Assembly (NCBI GenBank): GCA_029781035.1
Contig: JAKOXK010000050.1
Coordinates: 1-51,751, forward strand
Source: Armatimonadota bacterium
GTDB taxonomy: Bacteria; Armatimonadota; Fimbriimonadia; Fimbriimonadales; Fimbriimonadaceae
Direction of reading: 5' to 3'
Length of the DNA: 51,751 bases
The notes below the pieces were generated by a model. It was not told the origin of the DNA, made no database searches, and worked only from the letters and a program-made list of their open reading frames with translations. Every line of letters begins with the position of its first letter. Position 1 is the stretch's first letter. A program made the translations under genes and the position numbers. This document shows positions 16,947 to 24,603 of this stretch, in pieces.

Positions 16947-17186
16947 ATGAGACTACAAGTGTTAGGAACTGGTTGCGCCAAATGCAAGGCCCTGACGGCC
17001 AACGTGCAAGCGGCAGTGACAACCCTCGGCTTGGCGGCCGAGGTCGAGAAGGTCGAAGACATCCCGTCGATCATGAAGTTCGGTGTGATCAACACGCCAG
17101 CCTTTGTTATTGACGGCAAAGTCGCGTTTGCTGGTCGGGTCGCGAACTCGACTGAGATCGAGCATTTGCTGCGTGAGGCCACATGA
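16947..17186 (+). CDS. Small thioredoxin-like redox-active disulfide protein
   Basis: 79 residues: LQVLGTGCAKCKALTANVQ contains the C-A-K-C active site near the N-terminus and NTPAFVIDGKVAFAG the cis-Pro motif. It belongs to the minimal glutaredoxin-like 'redox-active disulfide protein 2' group, often found beside UPF0718 permeases and thought to serve their metalloid or thiol chemistry in the cytoplasm. Start ATG 16947 follows a strong GGAGGAAG. The upstream in-frame extension in this frame is a shadow of the permease gene. Confidence 0.92.
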   Translation: MRLQVLGTGCAKCKALTANVQAAVTTLGLAAEVEKVEDIPSIMKFGVINTPAFVIDGKVAFAGRVANSTEIEHLLREAT

Positions 17187-17273
17187 TGGCCCCGTTCGGA
17201 GTCAAGAAGAGGGGGCGCATCCTGAAGAGCCCGCTCCTCGGCGGAGACCGATTGTCGCCAATGGTGGCTTGAA

Positions 17274-17672
17274 ATGACCCTGCTGATCAAATCCGTGTTC
17301 GTTGGCGCGCTTGCCCTGTGCGTCTCAGGGATCGTGGCGACAAAGAGCCTGCACCCAAGGACCGGACCCGAAACGAGCCCTGTCGGCGGCCCGCCACTTC
17401 CCCGACTGCTCGACCTCGGGTCTGACAAGTGCATTCCCTGTAAGCGGATGCAGCCCGTCCTGGCCGAACTCCGCGAGAAGTACAAGGGTCGCTTGAAGGT
17501 CGAGTTCATCGACGTCTGGAAGAACCAGGACTTGGCCAAGAAGTACAAGATCAAAGCGATACCAACCCAGATCTTCTTCTATCCGGATAACAACGAGTTG
17601 TATCGACACGAGGGCTTCTCGAGCGCCAACGAGATCGTCGCGAAGTGGAAGGAACTCGGCTTTAAGTTCTGA
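17274..17672 (+). CDS. Membrane-anchored or exported thioredoxin
   Basis: 132 residues. A hydrophobic N-terminus (VFVGALALCVSGIVA) is followed by a thioredoxin domain with DKCIPCKRMQPVLAELREKY (C-I-P-C) and KAIPTQIFF (cis-Pro). It probably works on the outer face of the membrane and receives electrons from the CcdA-like protein encoded two bases downstream. Its place in the ars-type operon suggests it reduces a metalloid-binding thiol or maintains the permease's conserved cysteines; this role is inferred. Confidence 0.9.
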   Translation: MTLLIKSVFVGALALCVSGIVATKSLHPRTGPETSPVGGPPLPRLLDLGSDKCIPCKRMQPVLAELREKYKGRLKVEFIDVWKNQDLAKKYKIKAIPTQIFFYPDNNELYRHEGFSSANEIVAKWKELGFKF

Positions 17673-17674
17673 CC

Positions 17675-18370
17675 ATGCAGGGCGCTTTGGAGTCGCTTTC
17701 GAAATCGATGAGCGGCGCTCCCGCCTTGGCTTTGGTCGCGGCTCTCGTATGGGGCGTGCTGAGCGTGGCGCTGAGTCCCTGCCACTTGGCAGGCATTCCT
17801 CTGATCGTTGGGTTCGTGGCAGGCCAGCCCGATCAGAGCCCACGAAAGGCGTTCCTGACTTCGGGAACCTTTGCTGTCGGAATCCTCGTGACGATCGGTG
17901 CGATCGGCGTCGCGACTTCTGCCGCTGGCAGAATGCTGGGCGACCTGGGCCCGTGGGCCACCTACGGTGTCGCCGTCGTCCTCGTCGTTGTCGGTCTCAG
18001 TCTTGCAGGCGTCTTCGATCTGCCGATCCCCGGTCTCGGGTCGGTGCCCGTGAGAGGCAAGGGACTGGTATTCGCCTTTGTATTGGGCTCAGTGTTCGGG
18101 CTGGCATTGGGGCCGTGCACCTTTGCCTTCATGGTGCCCGTCCTCGGGCTGGCGCTTCGGGTGTCGCATCAAGCCCCCATCTATGCCGCTCTCCTGATCC
18201 TGGCGTACGGGCTCGGGCACTGCACTGTGATCGCAGGGGTTGGCGGCTCCATTGGAAGTGCACAGAGGCTGCTCGACTGGCACCGAAACTCGAACACGGG
18301 GCTGAACCTCAGGCGAGTGTGTGGTGCCGTTGCCGTGTGTGGTGGGCTCTACCTGGTGTGGATGGCGTGA
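17675..18370 (+). CDS. ccdA: CcdA/DsbD-like thiol-electron transporter
   Basis: 231 residues with six predicted membrane helices in two half-repeats. Each repeat has the conserved Cys-bearing motif: LSPCHLAGIPLIVGF and LGPCTFAFMVPVLGL, the two cysteines that move reducing power from cytoplasmic thioredoxin across the membrane. A His in the first motif (SPCH) replaces the usual Thr/Val. It is the last gene of the arsR - permease - thioredoxin - thioredoxin - ccdA operon and is the likely electron donor for the CIPC thioredoxin. Confidence 0.9.
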   Translation: MQGALESLSKSMSGAPALALVAALVWGVLSVALSPCHLAGIPLIVGFVAGQPDQSPRKAFLTSGTFAVGILVTIGAIGVATSAAGRMLGDLGPWATYGVAVVLVVVGLSLAGVFDLPIPGLGSVPVRGKGLVFAFVLGSVFGLALGPCTFAFMVPVLGLALRVSHQAPIYAALLILAYGLGHCTVIAGVGGSIGSAQRLLDWHRNSNTGLNLRRVCGAVAVCGGLYLVWMA

Positions 18371-18410
18371 CGGCGCATTGTTTGTCGTGAGCCACCGAGA
18401 CCGAGAACGG

Positions 18411-18416
18411 TACGAT
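18411..18416 (+). promoter_or_regulatory. -10 box, probable leaderless GTG start at 18425
   Basis: TACGAT with an eight-base spacer to GTG 18425, the longest spacer in the series. Confidence 0.4.
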
Positions 18417-18424
18417 CCGGCGCA

Positions 18425-18898
18425 GTGAGGGTCAGACCTTTGACACCCGATGAAGACGGACTCATTGAGGTCGTCGCTTCACGCATGCGCGGCACACTCA
18501 TCGAGGTTCTTGGAGCCGAGCGCGGTTCGTCGCTGTACACCTTTGAGTGGTTGAACAACCGGGTTCGATTCCACCTGGATCCCAAACAGTGTGAGGGTGG
18601 CGTGTTCCTCGCCCTTGACGAAAACGGCGAGTGCATCGGGCACACCATCGTCCGGATGGAAGGATCCGGCCAAGGGCTCTTCGCGACCCTTTACGTCGTG
18701 CCCGGTGCACGAAGGACAGGCGTGGGAGAATCTCTGGTCGTCGTTGGCGAAGCTTGGTTTCGTGACCATGGAGCGACCTCGGTCACCACCCACACCCACC
18801 CTGACAATGCGCCCCTGATCCGATTGTTCGCTCGCCGGGGTTACCGATTGTCGCCCGTGAACGAAGACTTCGTGAGCCTGCGCAAGGAAGCAGGCTAA
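18425..18898 (+). CDS. GNAT-family N-acetyltransferase
   Basis: 157 residues. The opening VRPLTPDEDGLIEVVASRM and the core LFATLYVVPGARRTGVGESLVVVGEAWFRDHGATSVTTHTHPDNAPLIRLFARRGY contain GNAT motifs A (R-x-x-G-V-G, acetyl-CoA pyrophosphate binding) and B (N-x-x-x-x-L-F-x-x-x-G-Y). It transfers an acetyl group from acetyl-CoA to an unknown amine. GTG start; the gene stands alone between the ccdA operon and the octaheme cytochrome. Confidence 0.88.
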   Translation: MRVRPLTPDEDGLIEVVASRMRGTLIEVLGAERGSSLYTFEWLNNRVRFHLDPKQCEGGVFLALDENGECIGHTIVRMEGSGQGLFATLYVVPGARRTGVGESLVVVGEAWFRDHGATSVTTHTHPDNAPLIRLFARRGYRLSPVNEDFVSLRKEAG

Positions 18899-18981
18899 TG
18901 AGTCCCTGAGATGGCCGGCCCAAAGCGAGCCGTCTGGCGGCTGAACTCCGCTCACGTCTCAATCGGTTGGTGTGGCAGAAC

Positions 18982-19033
18982 CCAAGAGAGCCTGTCAGAC
19001 CAAGCTGGAATGTTCAACCCGTGACTCTCTTGG
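18982..19033. repeat. Inverted repeat upstream of the cytochrome gene
   Basis: CCAAGAGAG (18982-18990) and CTCTCTTGG (19025-19033) are perfect inverted 9-mers separated by 34 bases in the 287-base gap before the octaheme cytochrome gene. It could be a terminator of the GNAT gene or a regulator site; nothing decides between them. Confidence 0.4.
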
Positions 19034-19185
19034 TCTTACGAGCCCGGGAAAGCTGAGACCGAGAGTCCCCGATTGGAGGCTTGTAACCAGATGTCTACGT
19101 GATCACCTGACCGTCATCATGCCCAGTCAATGTCGCCCCCAGTAGCCTCCATTCGATGAGCCTCCGGTTCATCAGGAGGTAAGAG

Positions 19186-20487
19186 ATGAAGAGAACAGTT
19201 TCTTGGTTCGCTTTGATCGCCTTCGCGACCGTCCCTTGGGTCTTCGGTGGATGGAAACAAGCCTCAGCCCAAACCAAGTCGCAACCAAAGGTGAGCTCGT
19301 GCGTCAGTTGCCACACAAAGGTGACTCCAGGCGCCGTCTCCGACTGGAAGCTCAGCAAGCACAGTCAGAACGACGTCGATTGTTCCAGCTGTCATGGGAG
19401 CGACCACAACTCGGCAACGAACGTCAAGTTAGCCAAAATCCCAACGCCCGAGACGTGTGGCAACTGCCACGACACCCAAGTGACGCAGTTCATGTCTGGC
19501 AAACACTCCAAGGCGTGGATGGTCATGAAGGCCATGCCCACAATTCACTACCAGCCAATGATGCTGATCCAGGGCATGAAAGGCTGCGGCGGCTGTCACA
19601 AGATCGGTACCAAAACCGCCGAAGACATCAAGGAGTTGGAAAAGGACGGTGGCACGGCCTTTGGCACGGCCTCCTGCGACTCCTGCCACACCCGCCACAC
19701 GTTCTCGGTCAAGGAAGCGAGGCAACCTCAGGCGTGCCAGACGTGCCACATGGGATTTGACCATCCTCACTACGAGATGTACTCGGGATCCAAACACGGA
19801 GTCCGTGCGTTGCTCAAGCAGAGCGGCACCCTCCCTGAGACGACCTCGGCCCCGACTTGCCAGACATGCCATATGCCCGAAGGCAGTCATGCCGTGCGGA
19901 CGGCTTGGGGCTTCCTCGCCTTGCGGCTGCCCTTCCCCGAAGACAAACAGTGGGCGGCGGACAGGGTGTCGATCCTGCAGGGCCTCGGTGTACTCGACCC
20001 TGAAGGCAAGCCGACAGCACGGCTCGATGCTGTGAAGGCGGCTGACTTGGCCCGCCTGACACAAGAAGACTGGCAACAGGAGCGCGATAAGATGCTCAAG
20101 GTCTGCACGAAGTGCCATTCCGAAACGTTTGCCAAGGGCGAACTGAAGAAAGGCGACGACATGATCCGCGAAGCGGACAAGATCATGGGCGAAGCGATCC
20201 GCATTGTCGCCGACCTCTACAAAGACGGTCTGCTCAAGAAGCCTGAGCAGCAAGACTACTCGTTCCCCGATATGCTAGCGTTCCACGACGCGCCCTCAAA
20301 GATCGAGACCGAGCTGTTCAGGATGTTTCTCGAGCACAGAATGAGGACCTTCCAAGGCACGTTCCACGCAAATCCGGACTACGCCCTGTGGTACGGCTGG
20401 AGCGCCATGAAGCAGAGTCTTACTGAGATCAAAGCCACGGCGCAAGAGATGAGAAGGGCGAAAGGAGAACCGGCAATAGCGCACTGA
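19186..20487 (+). CDS. Octaheme cytochrome c, hydroxylamine-oxidoreductase-like
   Basis: 433 residues with a signal peptide and eight CXXCH haem sites: CVSCH, CSSCH, CGNCH, CGGCH, CDSCH, CQTCH, CQTCH and CTKCH, with distal His pairs (KHSQND, GFDHPHYEMY, MPEGSH). The spacing and the helical C-terminal third (HRMRTFQGTFHANPDYALWYGW) fit the HAO/octaheme family, which includes hydroxylamine oxidation and nitrite reduction to ammonium. Whether the cross-linking Tyr of oxidising HAO is present cannot be settled by eye. A perfect AGGAGGT lies five bases before ATG 19186. No quinol oxidase or haem-maturation gene is adjacent, though ccdA is nearby. Confidence 0.9.
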   Translation: MKRTVSWFALIAFATVPWVFGGWKQASAQTKSQPKVSSCVSCHTKVTPGAVSDWKLSKHSQNDVDCSSCHGSDHNSATNVKLAKIPTPETCGNCHDTQVTQFMSGKHSKAWMVMKAMPTIHYQPMMLIQGMKGCGGCHKIGTKTAEDIKELEKDGGTAFGTASCDSCHTRHTFSVKEARQPQACQTCHMGFDHPHYEMYSGSKHGVRALLKQSGTLPETTSAPTCQTCHMPEGSHAVRTAWGFLALRLPFPEDKQWAADRVSILQGLGVLDPEGKPTARLDAVKAADLARLTQEDWQQERDKMLKVCTKCHSETFAKGELKKGDDMIREADKIMGEAIRIVADLYKDGLLKKPEQQDYSFPDMLAFHDAPSKIETELFRMFLEHRMRTFQGTFHANPDYALWYGWSAMKQSLTEIKATAQEMRRAKGEPAIAH

Positions 20488-20511
20488 CCGCTAGCCGTCG
20501 GCGCACTTGCA

Positions 20512-20544
20512 GGGTGGAGGAGGATAATCCGTCCTCCTCCACCC
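20512..20544 (+). terminator. Hairpin after the octaheme cytochrome gene
   Basis: A perfect 13-bp stem (20512-20524 with 20532-20544) and a seven-base loop, 25 bases after the stop. No T tract follows, so it may act as an mRNA-stabilising hairpin or a factor-assisted terminator. Confidence 0.65.
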
Positions 20545-20736
20545 AGACAGCCTGGCTCCACGGCACTCCGTCCGCTTGTCATTGACTCGCCTTCAAGTGC
20601 GCTCTTAGTCGTTGCCTAAGTTCGTCTGCGCCGAGCCAGTAGTGTGGACAACCCGCCGAGAAGCACCAAGAGGAATGTCGGCCCTGGCACCAGCCCGTAC
20701 TCCAGGCTGTCGAGGCCGCACCGTCCGTGTCCGCGC

Positions 20737-21249
20737 TTACGACTTCACGCGGTGGAAGTCGAACGTTCCTTTGTCGACCGACTTGCCACCTTTGTAGCTG
20801 TCCCAGACACTCACGAGGTGGTCGGCACCGTCCAACGTGTGCGTCACGCTGTGCATGTGCATGTCGCCTGGCTTCATGTTGGAGCCGCGGACAAAATCGA
20901 AGAACAGGACGTTGGCGTCCTTGCCCGGTTTGAGCTTCATGCTGGGTTGGTTACCGGCACCACAGTAGTGCGTCATGACGAGGCTGTCTCCATCCATGTG
21001 GTAGACAGTGATCATCTCGTAGGGCGATCCGGGCCCCAGAGTCTCGACGAGCGCGCTTCCGCTTCCCGTAAGCTTGTACTCCACGGTGGCCGGCATCGTC
21101 TGGCCCTCGTCGATCATCTTCCCTTCCCACTTGCCCACGAGCGTCTTCATCTTCTCGAACGCCTGCTTCGGGGGATCGTCGGGGCCGGTTACGGGCGTCG
21201 GGGCGCCAGCCTGGCACAACCAGAGCACAGGGAGCACAAGAATCGTCAT
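20737..21249 (-). CDS. Exported DUF1579-like protein
   Basis: 170 residues with a short signal peptide (TILVLPVLWLCQAGA). The mature part starts AFEKMKTLVGKWEGKM and continues GSGSALVETLGPGSPYEMITVYHMDGDSLVMTHYCGAGNQP, a lipocalin-like beta-barrel pattern common in planctomycete and armatimonad proteins annotated DUF1579. Function is not established. ATG 21249 follows GAAGAGG; an upstream in-frame ATG at 21291 lacks a signal peptide and was rejected. Confidence 0.8.
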   Translation of the reverse strand: MTILVLPVLWLCQAGAPTPVTGPDDPPKQAFEKMKTLVGKWEGKMIDEGQTMPATVEYKLTGSGSALVETLGPGSPYEMITVYHMDGDSLVMTHYCGAGNQPSMKLKPGKDANVLFFDFVRGSNMKPGDMHMHSVTHTLDGADHLVSVWDSYKGGKSVDKGTFDFHRVKS

Positions 21250-21362
21250 AAGAACCTCTTCGGGGCCACAGTCTAGCCCAAAACACTCCATTCCGCACGC
21301 TTGTGTGCAGAAGGCGAAGTTCGACCGCTAAGGAAAAAACCATCGGGCGGACGACACTCCGC

Positions 21363-21875
21363 CTAAAGATCCAAACGCCGGTAGGCGATGAGCCTGGACA
21401 GGCTCCGCGCGCCCCAGTGGAGCAGAGCGTAGGCGCCGATCGCCACCAAGATCGGGAGCGCGATCGTGAAGCCGCCCGGAACGTGCGGGCTGCGCAGGAT
21501 TCCCTGGAACATCGCGAAGACCGGATCCGTGACAGTCGCGACGAGCTTGACGAACCCAGAGGCCGGGTTGGCACCAATTATATCCAGCACCAACCGCACG
21601 GCAAGCAGGACGTAAACGATGCCGAACAGATAGTCCATGACCTGGACGAGCCGAGCGAGCCCGCGTCGACGTTCTGCCCGCCGAGCCGCCCCAGCCACCT
21701 CGGCGACGGCCCTTTCTTTCGCCGTCTGGGCCATCCGGTCAAGGTCGGGGGAGTCCTTGTGAGCCTCCCGCTCGGCTCTCAGAGACACTTCCGACGTCAA
21801 GTCTTGCTCGACCGCCGACTGAGCCGCTTCGTGCTGGTCGGCCAATCGGTCTTCGTCCGAAATAGGCTTGTGCAT
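21363..21875 (-). CDS. YggT-family membrane protein with long hydrophilic N-terminus
   Basis: 170 residues. The C-terminal 95 residues form a YggT domain: VMDYLFGIVYVLLAVRLVLDIIGANP, FVKLVATVTDPVFAMFQGIL and ILVAIGAYALLHWGARSL. The first 70 residues are charged and helical (RLADQHEAAQSAVEQDL) and not part of the family, possibly a cytoplasmic coiled segment. YggT proteins are linked to cell shape and osmotic behaviour. AAGGAGAA precedes ATG 21875. Confidence 0.88.
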   Translation of the reverse strand: MHKPISDEDRLADQHEAAQSAVEQDLTSEVSLRAEREAHKDSPDLDRMAQTAKERAVAEVAGAARRAERRRGLARLVQVMDYLFGIVYVLLAVRLVLDIIGANPASGFVKLVATVTDPVFAMFQGILRSPHVPGGFTIALPILVAIGAYALLHWGARSLSRLIAYRRLDL

Positions 21876-22114
21876 CCACGTTCTCCTTCTCCCTTAGCCT
21901 TTAGACGACGTAACTGTACATTTATTTCCCTTTTCGGGCCATTGGTCGGACCCAAGGGTCTTCGACACAGTGGCGGAAAGACCCGCCCCCTCCGAGTCAG
22001 CAAGTTCCAGCCGAACGTATGGCGGGGGCGAGTCCCAGCAAGGGCCAGTGAGCCGCACGACGAGAGTCGGACCGCAGTCGTCGCCTCACTTCCGCGTGCT
22101 GTCGCAGACAGCCG

Positions 22115-23137
22115 ATGCACGGGTATTGTGAGCTCAAAGCGATGTGCGTTTGCGCCCTGACACTCACTCTCGCCATCCGGACCGGGACCGTCAGGCTTCA
22201 CCTCACCGACGCCCATAACCGACCCATTCCCAACCACGAAGTCTGGCTCGACACAACCAGTTCGACCAAGCCCGTTCGACCCTTCGGCGTCCAGTGGTTC
22301 ATTCCCAGCGGGCCCTACCATGGCAGCACCGACAAGAACGGCGACGCTGCTATCCCTGGAGTTCCCCTTCGGAAACCAATGATGGTCGTCACCCGGTTTG
22401 GCCCGCGGTTCGACTCTTACGTCACAAAGAACGGCAACGCGAGCGGCGCCTCGCTCGACGTCATCAAGTTTGAGGGCGCCGTGTACGCTGGCCAGAAGGC
22501 GCGTGTGGTCCTCGCCGACGACTATGAGGTTTCAGGCACGGTGACAGACGCGGCGGGGAAACCGCTTCCTGGCATCGCGGTCTATCTCGGCGACACCGGA
22601 TTCGGTCATATGGGCGGGTATCCAGGGACCACACTGGACGGTCAAGTCACCGACACGCACGGCGCCTATCGCTTCACGAAGCTTCCGAACTGTGCCTTCC
22701 TTGTCGTCGTCGACGCCGCGCCACACATGGGAGTCGAATCGCGGGTCGGCAACGGTCCGTGGCGGTTCCTCGCGATCATCGGACAACTGGAAACGAGCGA
22801 ATCAGTCCTCACCGACAAGCCCAAGACGACTTGCGACTTTCGGGTTTCACGGACCGCCCATCTGACCGTCTCGTTCAAGGGCACGCCTTCCGAGCTCAAA
22901 GGGTGGACAGCATGGGCCTATCGGGGTAAGGACAGCACGACGGGTCAGGATTTGGGCTACGACTCCTCGTCCTCCAAAGTCGATTGGGACGTGCTACCCG
23001 GGAACATAACGATCTGGGTGTCCATCGAGCGAGGCGAGCGATGGTATGTGGCCAACAAACTCACCGTCCAACCTGGAGACGTGCGGACGGTCGAGATCTC
23101 CATGAGTGAGGTCCTGAAACGGAAAGCCCGCAAGTGA
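22115..23137 (+). CDS. Carboxypeptidase-regulatory-like domain protein
   Basis: 340 residues. Two or three beta-sandwich modules are visible: VRLHLTDAHNRPIPNHEVWLDT, YEVSGTVTDAAGKPLPGIAVYLGDTG with TDTHGAYRFTKLP (classic carboxypeptidase-regulatory-like repeat) and a last strand-rich part ending TVQPGDVRTVEISM. It is probably extracytoplasmic, but the signal peptide is weak (MCVCALTLTLAI if translation starts at ATG 22142). No ribosome-binding site or close -10 box decides between ATG 22115 and 22142. Role unknown. Confidence 0.75.
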   Translation: MHGYCELKAMCVCALTLTLAIRTGTVRLHLTDAHNRPIPNHEVWLDTTSSTKPVRPFGVQWFIPSGPYHGSTDKNGDAAIPGVPLRKPMMVVTRFGPRFDSYVTKNGNASGASLDVIKFEGAVYAGQKARVVLADDYEVSGTVTDAAGKPLPGIAVYLGDTGFGHMGGYPGTTLDGQVTDTHGAYRFTKLPNCAFLVVVDAAPHMGVESRVGNGPWRFLAIIGQLETSESVLTDKPKTTCDFRVSRTAHLTVSFKGTPSELKGWTAWAYRGKDSTTGQDLGYDSSSSKVDWDVLPGNITIWVSIERGERWYVANKLTVQPGDVRTVEISMSEVLKRKARK

Positions 23138-23188
23138 GGCTTCTGATTGTTTCGATGCACACCAGCTTGCTCAAGCGAGCCACTCATC

Positions 23189-23194
23189 TATAAT
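23189..23194 (+). promoter_or_regulatory. -10 box of the DinB gene at 23207
   Basis: A perfect TATAAT, 12 bases before ATG 23207, giving an expected leader of only about six bases. Confidence 0.5.
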
Positions 23195-23206
23195 CGAACA
23201 CCCCTG

Positions 23207-23680
23207 ATGGAAGACGTCGTCGCCAGATGTCAGGAACGGGCGCAATGGGCCATGGAGCACTTCCTGCTCGTGCTCAGCTTCGTTCCGGCCGACAAGCTGA
23301 CTTGGAGCCCTGCTCCAACAGCGAAAAGCGCCCTGCAGATTGCGGCGCATTGCGCAGGCTATAGTGGCGGCTTTGCTTCGATCATCAAGGCTGGCGTGTT
23401 TCCGGCAGACGCCCAAGACTTCTTGGGCCCGATTGATGCCCGTATCAAGAGCATCACGTCCGTGTCAGAAGCGGAAGCAATGTTGCGCCAAGGCATCGCG
23501 GACACGCTGGCCGCGCTCGACACGGTCAGTCTCGAACAAATCGGCGCCAAGGTCATGACTCCGCAGGGCCAGACTCCGTTCCTCTTCTTCATGACCATCC
23601 CCGCGACCCACCTCGTGCTTCACACGGGACAGCTCGACTATCTCCAAACCTGCTGGGGCGATCAAGAGGTTCATTTCTGA
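23207..23680 (+). CDS. DinB-family protein
   Basis: 157 residues: FVPADKLTWSPAPTAKSALQIAAHCAGYSGG is the DinB helix 1-2 region, and IPATHLVLHTGQLDYLQTCWGD the last helix with H-x3-H-x-GQ; the triad is complete. Closest in style to the DUF1569/DinB_2 group of damage- or stress-associated proteins; function unknown. The frame is open upstream to 23147, but the promoter position makes ATG 23207 the first usable start. Confidence 0.88.
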   Translation: MEDVVARCQERAQWAMEHFLLVLSFVPADKLTWSPAPTAKSALQIAAHCAGYSGGFASIIKAGVFPADAQDFLGPIDARIKSITSVSEAEAMLRQGIADTLAALDTVSLEQIGAKVMTPQGQTPFLFFMTIPATHLVLHTGQLDYLQTCWGDQEVHF

Positions 23681-23714
23681 GTCAACATCGAAAAACCGGC
23701 TGTTCACTGCAGCG

Positions 23715-24021
23715 ATGAAGCGATGGGGTTGGGTTTTTGCTTTCGGTTTGTTCTCGGTGGCTTCCGCACAGTCGCTACGTGGCGGAGGAAGAACATCTTC
23801 GGCTTCACCCCGTTGATGCTCACCCGGCGCGACGAAGAGCCTGCCGGTGACGACGGCCCCGTCATCGAACGCATCCTGCTCCACTGAATCCTCACCCACC
23901 GAAAGCCGGTCTCCAAGCACGAGACCACGGGGCCGCTGCTCCGCACACGAGCTTGGGGCACGGCGGGCCGTGCCAGCAACGAGACGGTGCATGTGGCGGG
24001 CCCGCTTTGGTCCCTGTGGTA
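23715..24021 (+). pseudogene. Possible decayed exported-protein gene
   Basis: ATG 23715 encodes a good signal peptide (MKRWGWVFAFGLFSVASAQS) that ends at TGA 23816. In another frame, coding-like sequence (NIFGFTPLMLTRRDEEP, GPVIERILLH) runs to TGA 23885-23887 and continues in frame as LTHRKPVSKHETTGPLL towards 24020, where the oppositely oriented cupin gene ends. One frameshift and one in-frame stop would explain the pattern. I do not recognise the family; this reading is tentative. Confidence 0.35.
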
Positions 24022-24396
24022 CTACGCTTTGGCGAAGGCGTCAGCGCTGATCACCTCGAGCGCCACAAACGGTACGTCGCCCTCGACCCAAGCATCATGG
24101 CCAGGCGGAATCGTGTACGATTCGCCGGCAGTGATCGTCTTCTGAAGGCCGTCCTGCATCTGAACCGTGATGCGTCCCGAAAGGGCATAGCCCACATGCG
24201 AGAGTTGGCAGTGATCGGTGTTGACCACGGGCTGGATGCAGTCCGACCATCTCCAACCGGGCTCAAAAGTGAACCGGCCTATCGTAAAGCCCTCGAGCTG
24301 GACGATTTCAACGCGGGTCTTGCTGGGAGTCCTGACCTCATCGGGTGTATCGTGTGACCTCGATTGAAGCCGGACGACGCTGACTGGCATGGGCAT
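24022..24396 (-). CDS. Cupin-domain protein
   Basis: 124 residues, a single cupin barrel: IGRFTFEPGWRWSDCIQPV, CQLSHVGYALSGRITVQMQDG (motif 1 with metal-ligand-like His) and ITAGESYTIPPGHDAWVEGDVPFVALEV (motif 2, GHDAW). Similar small cupins bind a metal and act as sugar- or acid-modifying enzymes or as sensors; no specific role can be read. AGGAAAC precedes ATG 24396; ATG 24390 is an alternative. Confidence 0.88.
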   Translation of the reverse strand: MPMPVSVVRLQSRSHDTPDEVRTPSKTRVEIVQLEGFTIGRFTFEPGWRWSDCIQPVVNTDHCQLSHVGYALSGRITVQMQDGLQKTITAGESYTIPPGHDAWVEGDVPFVALEVISADAFAKA

Positions 24397-24591
24397 GGTT
24401 GTTTCCTGCGCTCAGCCGAAAACCGCGAGATTCGGCGGCTTGGCAAAGCTGCCTATAAAAGTCTCCATTGGCGCCACGAGTTCCAAGCATCCGTGAAAGG
24501 GGCGATCTCCTTCAGCCGACGCTGCACGACGCTGAGCGGTGTTGGCCATCCTCAGCACACTCTTAATGCCGTCTTCCTTCCATTTAGTTGT

Positions 24592-24597
24592 TATAAT
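24592..24597 (+). promoter_or_regulatory. -10 box, leaderless start at 24604
   Basis: A perfect TATAAT, six-base spacer (GCTGGG), ATG 24604. It excludes the much longer upstream frame that opens at 24364. Confidence 0.65.
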
Positions 24598-24603
24598 GCT
24601 GGG

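Noticed and set aside
20644-21276. 210-codon plus-strand frame opposite the DUF1579-like gene
   Set aside because: Shadow frame; the minus-strand gene has signal peptide, ribosome-binding site and family motifs.
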